From: Thauera propionica
Lineage (GTDB): Bacteria > Pseudomonadota > Gammaproteobacteria > Burkholderiales > Rhodocyclaceae
Length of the DNA: 64,000 nucleotides
Direction of reading: 5' to 3'
Assembly (NCBI RefSeq): GCF_002245655.1
Contig: NZ_NOIH01000003.1
Coordinates: 434,001-498,000 of the forward strand
A program made the position numbers and the translations under genes. Position 1 is the stretch's first letter. Every line of letters begins with the position of its first letter. This document shows, piece after piece, positions 56,128 to 64,000 of the stretch. Below the pieces are notes generated by a model, which was given only the letters and a program-made list of their open reading frames with translations, searched no databases and had not been told where the DNA came from.

Positions 56128-57243
56128 ATGAAGAAGAGCATCGTTGCAATTGCGGTCATGAGCATCGGGCTGGGTGCAGCCCACGCCCAGGAAGTCGTCA
56201 AGCTCGGCAGCGCCGCGCCGCTGACTGGCACCATTTCGCACCTCGGCAAGGACCTGGAGAACGGCAGCCGCATGGCGGTCGACGCGGTCAATGCCCAGGG
56301 CGGCGCCGACATCGGCGGCAAGAAGGTGAAGTTCCAGCTCGTCGGCGAGGATGACCAGGCCGACCCGCGCACCGGCACCACGGTGGCCCAGCGCCTGGTG
56401 GATGCGGGCGTGAAGGGGGTGATCGGCCACCTGAACTCCGGCACCTCGATTCCGGCTTCGCGCATCTACGACCAGGGTGGCGTGCCGCAGATCTCGCCGG
56501 CTTCGACCAACCCGAAGCTGACGCAGCAGAACTTCAAGGGCGTGTTCCGCACCATCGCCAACGACGTACAGCAGGGCGGCGCGCTCGGCACCTTTGCGGT
56601 GAAGACGCTCGGCGCCACCAAGGTGGCGATCATCGACGACCGCACCGCCTACGGCCAAGGCCTGGCGGACGAGACCGACAAGGCAGTCAAGGCCGCCGGT
56701 GCCCAGGTCGTGGCGCGTGAATTCACCACCGACAAGGCCACCGACTTCAACGCCATCCTGACCAAGATCCGCGCCACCAACCCGGACGTGATCTTCTTCG
56801 GCGGCATGGATGCGCAGGCCGGCCCGATGCTGCGCCAGCTCAAGCAGCTCGGCATCAACGCCAAGTTCCTGACCGGCGACGGCGGCTGCAGCCCCGAGAT
56901 GATCAAGCTCGCCGGCGACGCGATCAACTCGACCACCTACTGCTCGATGGCCGGCCTGCCGCTCGACAAGATGCCGGGTGGCGCCAAGTTCCGCGCGGAC
57001 TACAAGGCGCGCTTCAACGGCGAGGTCCAGCTCTACGCGCCCTACGCCTACGACGCCGCGATGGCGATCATCAAGGCCATGGAAAAGGCCGGCTCCGTCG
57101 AGCCCGCCAAGTACCTGCCCGAGCTGAAGAAGATCAGCTTCGACGGCGTCACCGGCAACGTCTCGTTCGACGACAAGGGCGACATCAAGGAAGGTGCGGT
57201 GACCATGTACCAGTTCAAGGACGGTACCTGGGTCGCGCTGTAA
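56128..57243 (+). CDS. livK: Branched-chain amino acid ABC transporter substrate-binding protein (LivK), operon copy
   Basis: 371 residues. Signal peptide ends at about residue 20 (GAAHAQE). The ligand-binding protein fold shows LGSAAPLTGTISHLGKDLENGSRMAVDAVNAQGG, VGEDDQADPRTGTTVAQRLVDAGVKGVIGHLNSGTSIPASRIY, and GDGGCSPEMIKLAGDAINSTTYC with two cysteines at the same spacing as in its paralogue. It heads livKHMGF. GGAGG lies seven bases before ATG 56128. A structured 148-base gap separates it from livH, consistent with a higher level of the binding protein than of the permease. Confidence 0.95.
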   Translation: MKKSIVAIAVMSIGLGAAHAQEVVKLGSAAPLTGTISHLGKDLENGSRMAVDAVNAQGGADIGGKKVKFQLVGEDDQADPRTGTTVAQRLVDAGVKGVIGHLNSGTSIPASRIYDQGGVPQISPASTNPKLTQQNFKGVFRTIANDVQQGGALGTFAVKTLGATKVAIIDDRTAYGQGLADETDKAVKAAGAQVVAREFTTDKATDFNAILTKIRATNPDVIFFGGMDAQAGPMLRQLKQLGINAKFLTGDGGCSPEMIKLAGDAINSTTYCSMAGLPLDKMPGGAKFRADYKARFNGEVQLYAPYAYDAAMAIIKAMEKAGSVEPAKYLPELKKISFDGVTGNVSFDDKGDIKEGAVTMYQFKDGTWVAL

Positions 57244-57255
57244 GCCTGATCCCGA

Positions 57256-57323
57256 CCCTCACGCCCTGGCGTGAGGGGCAAGGCCTGGGGCACGCCCCAC
57301 CGGACGCACCCAGACCTTGCCCC
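57256..57323 (+). promoter_or_regulatory. Tandem hairpins between livK and livH
   Basis: Hairpin A: CCCTCACGC pairs with GCGTGAGGG (9 bp, loop CCTG, 57256-57277). Hairpin B: GGGGCAAGG-C-CTGGG pairs with CCCAG-A-CCTTGCCCC (14 bp, one mismatch, 57275-57323), enclosing a GC-rich loop. They share a few bases, so they may compete. No T-run follows. Such structures can stop a share of transcripts or protect livK mRNA, giving excess binding protein. Confidence 0.65.
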
Positions 57324-57391
57324 TCGAGCCCGCGCGCCTTCACCCGACGCCCGGGCCATTCAAACTTTCCCGAAAGCGCTACAAGCCCCCA

Positions 57392-58324
57392 ATGGAAACC
57401 CTCATCCAGCAACTGATCAACGGCCTGGTGATCGGCAGCGTCTACGCGCTGATCGCTCTGGGCTACACGATGGTCTACGGCATCCTAGGCCTCATCAACT
57501 TCGCGCACGGTGACGTGCTGATGGTCGGCGCGCTGACCGCGCTGCAGACCATGATGTTCCTGATGGGTGTCGCGCCCGGCATGTCGCCGATCGCGATGCT
57601 GACGATCGCGCTGATGGTGGCGATCCCTGTGAGCATGACGATCGGCTTCCTGATGGAACGGCTCGCCTACCGGCGCCTGCGCAACGCGCCGCGCCTGGCG
57701 CCGCTGATCACCGCGATCGGCATGTCCTTCCTGCTGCAGACGCTGGCAATGATCATCTGGGGGCGCAACTACCACACTTTCCCGCAGCTGATCTCGACCA
57801 CGCCGCTGGAGCCGATCGCCGGCGTCTTCATCACCCCGGTGCAGGTCGTCATCATCCTCGCCTCGGCCGCGATCATGATCGGCCTGTCGCTGCTGGTGAC
57901 CCGCACCAAGATCGGCCGCGCGATGCGCGCCACCGCCGAGAACCACCGCGTCGCCAGCCTGATGGGCGTCGACACCAACGCGGTGATCGCCTTCACCTTC
58001 GTCGTCGGCGCCGCGCTGGCCGCCGTGGCGGGCGTGATGTACGCCAGCAACTACGGCATCGCGCATTACGGCATGGGCTTCATGCCCGGCCTCAAGGCCT
58101 TCACCGCTGCCGTACTCGGCGGCATCGGCAACCTGGGCGGCGCCATGCTCGGCGGCATCGTGCTGGGCCTGGTCGAGTCCTTCGGTGCCGGCTACATCGA
58201 ACACATGACCTTCGGCTTCCTGAACTCGTCCTACCAGGACATCTTCGCCTTCATCATCCTGGGCCTGGTGCTGATCTTCAAGCCCACCGGCCTGCTCGGC
58301 GAACGCGTGTCGGACCGGGCCTGA
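57392..58324 (+). CDS. livH: Branched-chain amino acid ABC transporter permease LivH
   Basis: 310 residues, about eight membrane helices. Family motifs are LINGLVIGSVYALIALGYTMVYGILGLINFAHGDVLMVGA near the start, TKIGRAMRATAENHRVASLMGVDTN (coupling loop) and VLGGIGNLGGAMLGGIVLGLVES. With LivM it forms the inner-membrane channel. ATG 57392 begins at the conserved start of the family (METLIQQLINGLVIGS) but has a poor ribosome binding site, perhaps relying on coupling. Followed by livM after 15 bases. Confidence 0.94.
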   Translation: METLIQQLINGLVIGSVYALIALGYTMVYGILGLINFAHGDVLMVGALTALQTMMFLMGVAPGMSPIAMLTIALMVAIPVSMTIGFLMERLAYRRLRNAPRLAPLITAIGMSFLLQTLAMIIWGRNYHTFPQLISTTPLEPIAGVFITPVQVVIILASAAIMIGLSLLVTRTKIGRAMRATAENHRVASLMGVDTNAVIAFTFVVGAALAAVAGVMYASNYGIAHYGMGFMPGLKAFTAAVLGGIGNLGGAMLGGIVLGLVESFGAGYIEHMTFGFLNSSYQDIFAFIILGLVLIFKPTGLLGERVSDRA

Positions 58325-58339
58325 GGAGGCAGTACAACC

Positions 58340-59433
<1,094 letters not shown>

Positions 59434-59437
<4 letters not shown>

Positions 59438-60207
59438 TCACCCTGCTCGAAGCCCGCAACATCGGCAAACGCTTCGGTGGCCTGCAGGCACTGACCGACG
59501 TGTCGCTGACCATCCGCAAGGGCGAAGTCTATGGCCTGATCGGCCCCAACGGCGCTGGCAAGACCACCTTCTTCAACGTGCTGACCGGCGCCTACACGCC
59601 GGACGGCGGCGAGTTCGTGTTCAACGGCAGCGAGCTGCCCGCAGGCAAGCCGCACAAGATCGTCGGCCGCGGCATCGCCCGCACCTTCCAGAACATCCGC
59701 CTGTTCCGCGACCTCACCGCGCTCGAGAACGTCATGGCCGGCCACCACATCCGCACCAAGGCGGGCGTGTGGGGCATCCTGACGCAGAACCGCTTCACCC
59801 GCGAGGAGGAGCGCCTGACCACCCAGCGCGCGTACGAGCTGCTGGACTACGTCGGCATCGGCCGCTTCGCCGACGTGGTGTCGAAGAACCTGTCCTACGG
59901 CGACCAGCGCCGACTCGAGATCGCCCGCGCGCTGGCCACCGAGCCGCAGCTGCTGGCGCTCGACGAACCGGCCGCCGGCATGAACGCCACCGAGACCGGC
60001 CAGCTCAAGCTGCTGATCGAACAGATCCGCCACGACGGCATCACCGTGATGCTGATCGAGCACGACGTGAAGCTGGTGATGGGCCTGTGCGACCGGGTCG
60101 CGGTGTTGGACTTCGGCAAGAAGATCGCCGAAGACGTGCCCGCCGTGGTGCAGAAGAACGAAGCGGTCATCGCCGCCTACCTGGGCGGAGGCAAGCATGC
60201 ACACTAA
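59434..60207 (+). CDS. livG: Branched-chain amino acid ABC transporter ATP-binding protein LivG
   Basis: 257 residues. Walker A GPNGAGKTTFFN, signature LSYGDQRRLEIARAL (the LSYG form usual in LivG), Walker B LLALDEPAAGMN, His switch IEHDVKLVM. It provides energy for uptake together with LivF. GTG 59434 overlaps the livM stop by four bases and has GGAGG upstream. Its last 11 bases overlap the start of livF. Confidence 0.95.
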
Positions 60208-60931
60208 TCCCACCTCTCCGCTGCTGCAGCTGCAGAACCTGCAGATTTCCTACGGCGGCATCCAGGCCGTCAAGGGCATCGACCTCGACCTGTGGGCCGG
60301 CGAACTCGTCTGCCTGATCGGCGCCAACGGCGCCGGCAAGACCACCACGCTGAACGCCATCGCCGGCGTGCTGCCCCTCGCCGGCGGCGACATCCTTTAC
60401 GCCGGCGACCGGATGAACACCGTGCCGGCACACAAGCGCCTGCGCAAGGGCATTGCGCTGGTGCCCGAAGGGCGCGGCATCTTCACCCGCCTGACGGTGG
60501 AAGAGAACCTGCGCATGGGTGCCTACACGCGCAACGACAAGGCGGGCATCGAGGCCGATCTGGAGCGGGTCTACACCATGCTGCCGCGCGTCAAGGAACG
60601 CCTGCACCAGGTCGCCGGCACGCTATCGGGCGGTGAGCAGCAGATGGTGGCCATCGGCCGCGCGCTGCTGTCGCGCCCGAAGCTGCTGCTGCTGGACGAG
60701 CCCTCGATGGGCCTGGCGCCGCTGGTGGTCGAGAAGATCTTCGAGGTCGTTCAGTCGGTGGCCCGCGAAGGCGTGACCATCCTGCTGGTGGAGCAGAACG
60801 CCAACCTGGCGCTGGAGTTCGCCCAGCGCGGCTACGTGATGGAGTCGGGCAAGATCACGCTGACCGGCACCGGCGAGGAATTGCTGGCCGACCCGAAGGT
60901 GCGCGAGGCCTACCTGGGCGAGATTGCCTGA
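60197..60931 (+). CDS. livF: Branched-chain amino acid ABC transporter ATP-binding protein LivF
   Basis: 244 residues. Walker A GANGAGKTTTLN, the LivF-type VPEGRGIFTRLTVEENLRMGAYTR, signature LSGGEQQMVAIGRALLSRPKLLLLDEPSMGLAPLVVEKIFE, and the switch region LLVEQNANLALEFAQRGYVMESG. It pairs with LivG as the second ATPase. ATG 60197 lies inside the end of livG, showing translational coupling. It closes the operon; a gap of 84 bases follows before the rhodanese gene. Confidence 0.95.
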   Translation: MHTNPTSPLLQLQNLQISYGGIQAVKGIDLDLWAGELVCLIGANGAGKTTTLNAIAGVLPLAGGDILYAGDRMNTVPAHKRLRKGIALVPEGRGIFTRLTVEENLRMGAYTRNDKAGIEADLERVYTMLPRVKERLHQVAGTLSGGEQQMVAIGRALLSRPKLLLLDEPSMGLAPLVVEKIFEVVQSVAREGVTILLVEQNANLALEFAQRGYVMESGKITLTGTGEELLADPKVREAYLGEIA

Positions 60932-61015
60932 TCCCGGCCCGGCCCGCAGAACAGCGCGGGCGGGGTCGTCCATTCGTTGTTCTGAATATAATCCTGCGCC
61001 AAAGGAGAACAACGC

Positions 61016-61408
61016 ATGAAGCACATCACCCCCAAGGAGGCCTACGCCTTCCTGCAGGCGAACCCGGAAGCGCTGCTGATCGACGTGCGCAGCGAGATCG
61101 AGTACCTCTTCGTCGGCCATCCGGTCGGCGCGATCCACGTCTCGTGGAACGACGGCCCGGACTGGGACGTTAACCCGCACTTCGTCGGCGAGGTCAAGAA
61201 GCTGGCCGGCAACGGCGGCAAGCGCCCGATCCTGCTGATCTGCCGTTCGGGCAACCGTTCCGAGACGGCGGGCAATGCGCTGCTCGAGGCCGGCTTCGAA
61301 GAGGTCTACAACGTGCAGCACGGCTTCGAAGGCGAGTTGGACGAACGCCACCACCGCAATTCGGTCAGCGGCTGGCGTTTCGACGGCCTGCCCTGGGAGC
61401 AGTGCTGA
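61016..61408 (+). CDS. Rhodanese-like domain protein
   Basis: 130 residues, single rhodanese domain. Motifs LIDVRSEIEYLFVGHPVGAIHVSWND and the active-site loop LLICRSGNRSETAGNAL, Cys predicted to carry the persulfide. The ending QHGFEGELDERHHRNSVSGWRFDGLPWEQ is typical for a betaproteobacterial group of such proteins, which include an extra C-terminal Cys. No signal peptide. AAAGGAG lies before ATG 61016. The -10-like TATAAT (60987) suggests its own promoter after the liv operon. Confidence 0.92.
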   Translation: MKHITPKEAYAFLQANPEALLIDVRSEIEYLFVGHPVGAIHVSWNDGPDWDVNPHFVGEVKKLAGNGGKRPILLICRSGNRSETAGNALLEAGFEEVYNVQHGFEGELDERHHRNSVSGWRFDGLPWEQC

Positions 61409-61436
61409 AGCGCTGAGCGCAAGGCCGCACGCCTTG

Positions 61437-62936
61437 TCAGCGCCCATCCAGGCTGCGGCGGTACTGGATCGCCTCCGCCACATGGGCCGCACCCGGCTGC
61501 GCAGCCCCCGCCATGTCCGCCAGCGTGCGCGCCACCCGCAGAATGCGGTGATAGGCTCGCGCGGACAGATCCAGCCGGCTCATCGCCTGCTGCAACAGCG
61601 CGGCACCCGCAGTGTCCGGCAGGCAGAAGCGCTCCACGCCGCGGCTGTCGAGCCGCGCATTGACGTCTCCCTGGCGTTCCATCTGCTGCGCCCGCGCCTG
61701 CACCACCCGCGCCCGTACTTCCGCTGACGAGGCCGCCGGCGTCGCCGCGGCCAGTTCCTCATGCGCCAGGACCGGAACCTCGACCACCAGGTCGATGCGG
61801 TCCAGCAGCGGTCCGGAGAGTTTGCCGCGATAGCGGGCAACCTGTTCAGGTGTGCACCGGCAGGGCTTGCGCGGGTGTCCCGCATAGCCGCAGGGACACG
61901 GGTTCATCGCCGCGACCAGCTGGAAACGGGCGGGAAACTCCGCGCGCCGGCGCGCGCGCGACACGCTGATATGGCCCGTTTCCAGCGGTTCGCGCAGGGA
62001 CTCGAGCACCCGGCGGTCGAACTCGGGCAGCTCGTCGAGGTAGAGCACGCCGTTGTGAGCCAGCGAGATTTCGCCCGGCCGCGGCGTTGCCCCGCCGCCG
62101 ACCAGCGCCGCGGCCGAGGCGGAATGATGCGGGCTGCGGAAGGGCCGCTGGGCCCAGCGTGACGCATCGAAACTGCCCTCGAGCGAGCACACGGCCGCGG
62201 TCTCGAGCGCCTCACCCTCCAGCATCGGCGGCAGCAGGCCGGGCAGCCGCTGCGCCAGCATGGACTTGCCCGTGCCCGGCGGACCGAACAGCAGCAGGGA
62301 GTGTGCCCCCGCGGCAGCCACCTCAAGGGCGCGGCGCGCCTGAAGCTGCCCGCGCACATCGGCAAGGTCAGGACCACTCGTCGCTGCAGCGGCGGGGTTG
62401 TCGAACGCTGCGGGCTGCAGTGGCGTGTGACCGTTGAGATGGGCCGCCACCGCGCACAGGCTGCCCGCCGGCAGCACGGTCGCCGAACGCGCCAGCGCCG
62501 CTTCGGGGGCGTTGGCCGTCGCCACCACCAGGCCGCGTCGCGCACGTCCGGCGGCCAGCGCGACTGCCAGCACGCCACGCACCGCGCGCAACTCGCCATT
62601 CAGCGACAGCTCGCCACAGAACTCCAGTCCATCGAGCAGCCGGCCGGCGACCTGGCCGGAGGCGACCAGGATGCCGATCGCGATTGCCAGGTCGAATCGC
62701 CCGCCCTCTTTCGGCAGATCGGCCGGCGCCAGATTGACGGTGATGCGCCGCTGCGGGAACTCGAACTGCGAGGTCTGAAGGGCCGCGCGGACCCGGTCGC
62801 GCGCCTCGCGCACCTCGGTGTCGGGCAGGCCGACGAGGCTGAACGCAGGCAGACCGTTGGCCAGATGCACCTCGACCGTGACCTCGGGGGCGTCGAGACC
62901 GTCGAGTGCGCGGCTGCGCACGAGTGCAAGCGACAT
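61437..62936 (-). CDS. comM: ComM/YifB-family Mg-chelatase-like AAA+ ATPase
   Basis: 499 residues. The N-terminal ~170 residues form the ComM-specific Lon-S5-type domain (VEVHLANGLPAFSLVGLPDTEVREARDRVRAAL). Next is the AAA+ core: Walker A LFGPPGTGKSMLA, Walker B GVLYLDELPEFDRRVLE, and a zinc-finger-like cluster NPCPCGYAGHPRKPCRC with four Cys. The C-terminal part ends in DLSARAYHRILRVARTLADM. ComM is a hexameric helicase that helps branch migration in natural transformation; outside competent species the role is less clear. ubiK lies 90 bases upstream on the same strand. Confidence 0.93.
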   Translation of the reverse strand: MSLALVRSRALDGLDAPEVTVEVHLANGLPAFSLVGLPDTEVREARDRVRAALQTSQFEFPQRRITVNLAPADLPKEGGRFDLAIAIGILVASGQVAGRLLDGLEFCGELSLNGELRAVRGVLAVALAAGRARRGLVVATANAPEAALARSATVLPAGSLCAVAAHLNGHTPLQPAAFDNPAAAATSGPDLADVRGQLQARRALEVAAAGAHSLLLFGPPGTGKSMLAQRLPGLLPPMLEGEALETAAVCSLEGSFDASRWAQRPFRSPHHSASAAALVGGGATPRPGEISLAHNGVLYLDELPEFDRRVLESLREPLETGHISVSRARRRAEFPARFQLVAAMNPCPCGYAGHPRKPCRCTPEQVARYRGKLSGPLLDRIDLVVEVPVLAHEELAAATPAASSAEVRARVVQARAQQMERQGDVNARLDSRGVERFCLPDTAGAALLQQAMSRLDLSARAYHRILRVARTLADMAGAAQPGAAHVAEAIQYRRSLDGR

Positions 62937-63026
62937 GCGGTTCTCCAGGCTGGGCGGGGCGCCAGTCTAGCGGAGAATGCATCAATGACAAACAGATAAG
63001 CCGGACAGCATGCCCGGCACCGGCGA

Positions 63027-63284
63027 TCAGGCCGGCTTGTCGCCCTCGCCGGCAAGGCGACGCTCGAGCTCGGCGACGCGGGCTTCAAGATCGGCAACCT
63101 TCTGGCGCGCGTGGGCCAGCACCTCGCGTTGCACTTCGAATTCCTCGCGGGTCACGAGGTCAAGCTTGCCGAAGGCGCTGCCGAGCATCGCCTTGACGTT
63201 CTTCTCGATGTCGCGGGCGGGGCTGTTGGCCGCCAGTTCGGAAAGTTTGGAGCCGATTTCGTCGAGAAAGCGCGGAGTAGCCAT
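63027..63284 (-). CDS. ubiK: UbiK-type accessory factor of ubiquinone biosynthesis (YqiC, BMFP domain)
   Basis: 85 residues. The N-terminal half has FLDEIGSKLSELAANSPARDIEKNVKAMLGSAFGKLDLVTREEF, as in YqiC/UbiK. The C-terminal half is a coiled coil (QREVLAHARQKVADLEARVAELERRLA) that trimerises and binds membranes. It assists aerobic ubiquinone synthesis through the UbiJ-UbiK complex. ATG 63284 has a weak ribosome binding site. Divergent from the TorF-type porin gene over a 279-base gap that contains nitrogen-type control sites. Confidence 0.92.
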   Translation of the reverse strand: MATPRFLDEIGSKLSELAANSPARDIEKNVKAMLGSAFGKLDLVTREEFEVQREVLAHARQKVADLEARVAELERRLAGEGDKPA

Positions 63285-63377
63285 GATCGGTATTGAAATG
63301 CCGGTTGCGAACGGCGCAAGTCTAGCACGCCCACCGAGACCACCCCGCGTCGACTCCGTGCGTGGCACCAGCGACGA

Positions 63378-63394
63378 TGCACCACATCAGTGCA
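63378..63394 (+). promoter_or_regulatory. NtrC-type binding site upstream of the TorF porin gene
   Basis: TGCACCACATCAGTGCA matches the NtrC consensus TGCAC-N7-GTGCA exactly at the outer bases. Its centre lies about 140 bases before the predicted transcription start, a normal distance for an enhancer. A second imperfect dyad, GTGCGC-N9-GCGCAC at 63410-63430, may be another site. Confidence 0.65.
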
Positions 63395-63500
63395 TGACGA
63401 CCCGCTTTCGTGCGCGAATGGATTGCGCACCGCAACACGACGACCCGAAAAATGCCGCCATACAACGTGAAAGCCGCATGAACAGTGGATTTCACGAATC

Positions 63501-63517
63501 TGGCACGGCGTCTGCTA
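63501..63517 (+). promoter_or_regulatory. Sigma-54 (-24/-12) promoter of the TorF porin gene
   Basis: TGGCACGGCGTCTGCTA has GG and GC exactly ten bases apart and a full TGGCACG box. Transcription should begin near 63527, 37 bases before ATG 63564. In related bacteria this porin gene precedes glnK and amtB, which are NtrC-controlled, so the pairing with an NtrC-type site is coherent. Confidence 0.8.
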
Positions 63518-63563
63518 AGGGTTGTGCGTCGAAACCCCTCATCTGTCTCAGGAGAAAACAACC

Positions 63564-64000
63564 ATGCACAAGACCCTTGTCGCCGCCGCTGTCGCCGCAG
63601 CCCTTCCCTTCGCGGGCACCGTCCACGCCGAGGAGAGCCCCTTCTCCGCCAACGTCGGCATCGTGTCGGACTACGCCTATCGCGGCATCAGCCAGACCGA
63701 CGAGCGCCCGGCGCTGCAGGGCGGCTTCGACTATGCGCACTCGAGCGGCTTCTACGTCGGCGTGTGGGGCTCGAACGTGTCCTGGCTCAATGACGTCGAC
63801 ACCACCGATTCGACCGGTAACAGTCTGGAGATCGACCTCTATGCCGGCTACAGCGGCGAGGCCGGCCCCATCGGCTACGACGTCGGCCTGCTGCAGTACT
63901 ACTACCCGGGCAGCTACAGCTCGACCTGGAAGAACGAGACCGGGCTGACCAAGCCGAACACGCTGGAAGGCTACATCGGGCTGTCGTGGGAGTTCCTGTC
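63564..64000 (+). CDS. TorF-family putative porin (cut by the window end)
   Basis: The first 145 residues are in the window. A signal peptide ends at residue 22 (TVHAEES). The mature part shows the family opening FSANVGIVSDYAYRGISQTDERPALQGGFDYAHSSGFYVGVWGSNVSWL, then DLYAGYSGEAGPIGYDVGLLQYYYPG, consistent with amphipathic beta strands of an outer-membrane barrel. GGAGA lies ten bases before ATG 63564. The sigma-54 promoter and NtrC-type site upstream suggest induction under nitrogen limitation, probably with glnK and amtB beyond the window. The name rests on resemblance, and transport of TorF substrates is not proven. Confidence 0.88.
   Translation, partial: MHKTLVAAAVAAALPFAGTVHAEESPFSANVGIVSDYAYRGISQTDERPALQGGFDYAHSSGFYVGVWGSNVSWLNDVDTTDSTGNSLEIDLYAGYSGEAGPIGYDVGLLQYYYPGSYSSTWKNETGLTKPNTLEGYIGLSWEFL

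Noticed and set aside
63410-63430. GTGCGC-N9-GCGCAC as a second NtrC site
   Set aside because: The dyad is two bases wider than the NtrC consensus and uses GCGC in place of GCAC half sites, so it is not annotated separately.

Overview
The window is a GC-rich, densely packed bacterial chromosome segment. It most resembles a betaproteobacterium of the Rhodocyclales (Thauera, Azoarcus or Zoogloea type). That placement is an inference from gene content: a PEP-CTERM protein with an exosortase-associated acyltransferase, an SAH riboswitch ahead of metH, a PACE efflux protein, a TorF-type porin behind a sigma-54 promoter, and an SbtA-like permease beside a CbbR-like regulator. I see no rRNA, tRNA, CRISPR array, insertion sequence or prophage. 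The first 1.5 kb (lone Phd/YefM-type antitoxin plus a RhuM-family gene) looks accessory. The rest looks mostly like core chromosome.

Layout. 0-1.5 kb: orphan antitoxin and rhuM. 1.6-5.3 kb: aliphatic amidase amiE followed by a MoxR-type ATPase and a VWA protein (CbbQ/CbbO-like). 5.3-13.2 kb: double-PilJ periplasmic protein, FAD-linked oxidase, murB, PACE protein, rhodanese, MFS transporter behind a perfect 20-bp palindrome, SbtA-like permease and its divergent LysR regulator. 13.1-20.6 kb: a very large class A penicillin-binding protein, an SDR, a 2-hydroxyacid dehydrogenase, a cystathionine gamma-synthase-type enzyme and a pirin. 20.6-23.5 kb: two YceI proteins with a cytochrome b561, divergent from a LysR gene. 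23.5-28.8 kb: sulfate uptake, sbp then cysT-cysW-cysA-cysB, with a small membrane gene on the opposite strand between sbp and cysT. 28.7-38.3 kb: AraC regulator and divergent methyltransferase, trpS with a C-terminal extension, MscS-type channel, MFS, DOMON-like/DUF1343 pair and a SulP transporter.

38.4-41.9 kb is the most unusual part. A PaaK-like adenylate-forming enzyme and a LuxI/FeeM-like acyltransferase of the exosortase-associated family form one operon. Divergent from it is a PEP-CTERM protein with an excellent sigma-54 promoter, in a stretch visibly less GC-rich than its surroundings. 42-49.3 kb: a second-type PRPP synthetase, a chemotaxis receptor, PsiE, a TerB-like protein, an NhaR-like regulator, a thioredoxin and a hybrid histidine kinase. 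49.3-53.3 kb: metH under an SAH riboswitch. 53.3-54.4 kb: two paralogous lipoproteins with BamE-like repeats. 54.5-60.9 kb: branched-chain amino-acid uptake, a stand-alone livK and then livK-livH-livM-livG-livF. 61-64 kb: rhodanese, comM, ubiK, and the start of a TorF-family porin behind a sigma-54 promoter and an NtrC-type site.

Themes: nutrient scavenging (sulfate, amides, branched-chain amino acids, bicarbonate), sulfur and methionine metabolism (cys, transsulfuration-type enzyme, metH), and envelope or extracellular-matrix functions. All calls rest on reading the sequence; no database search was run.
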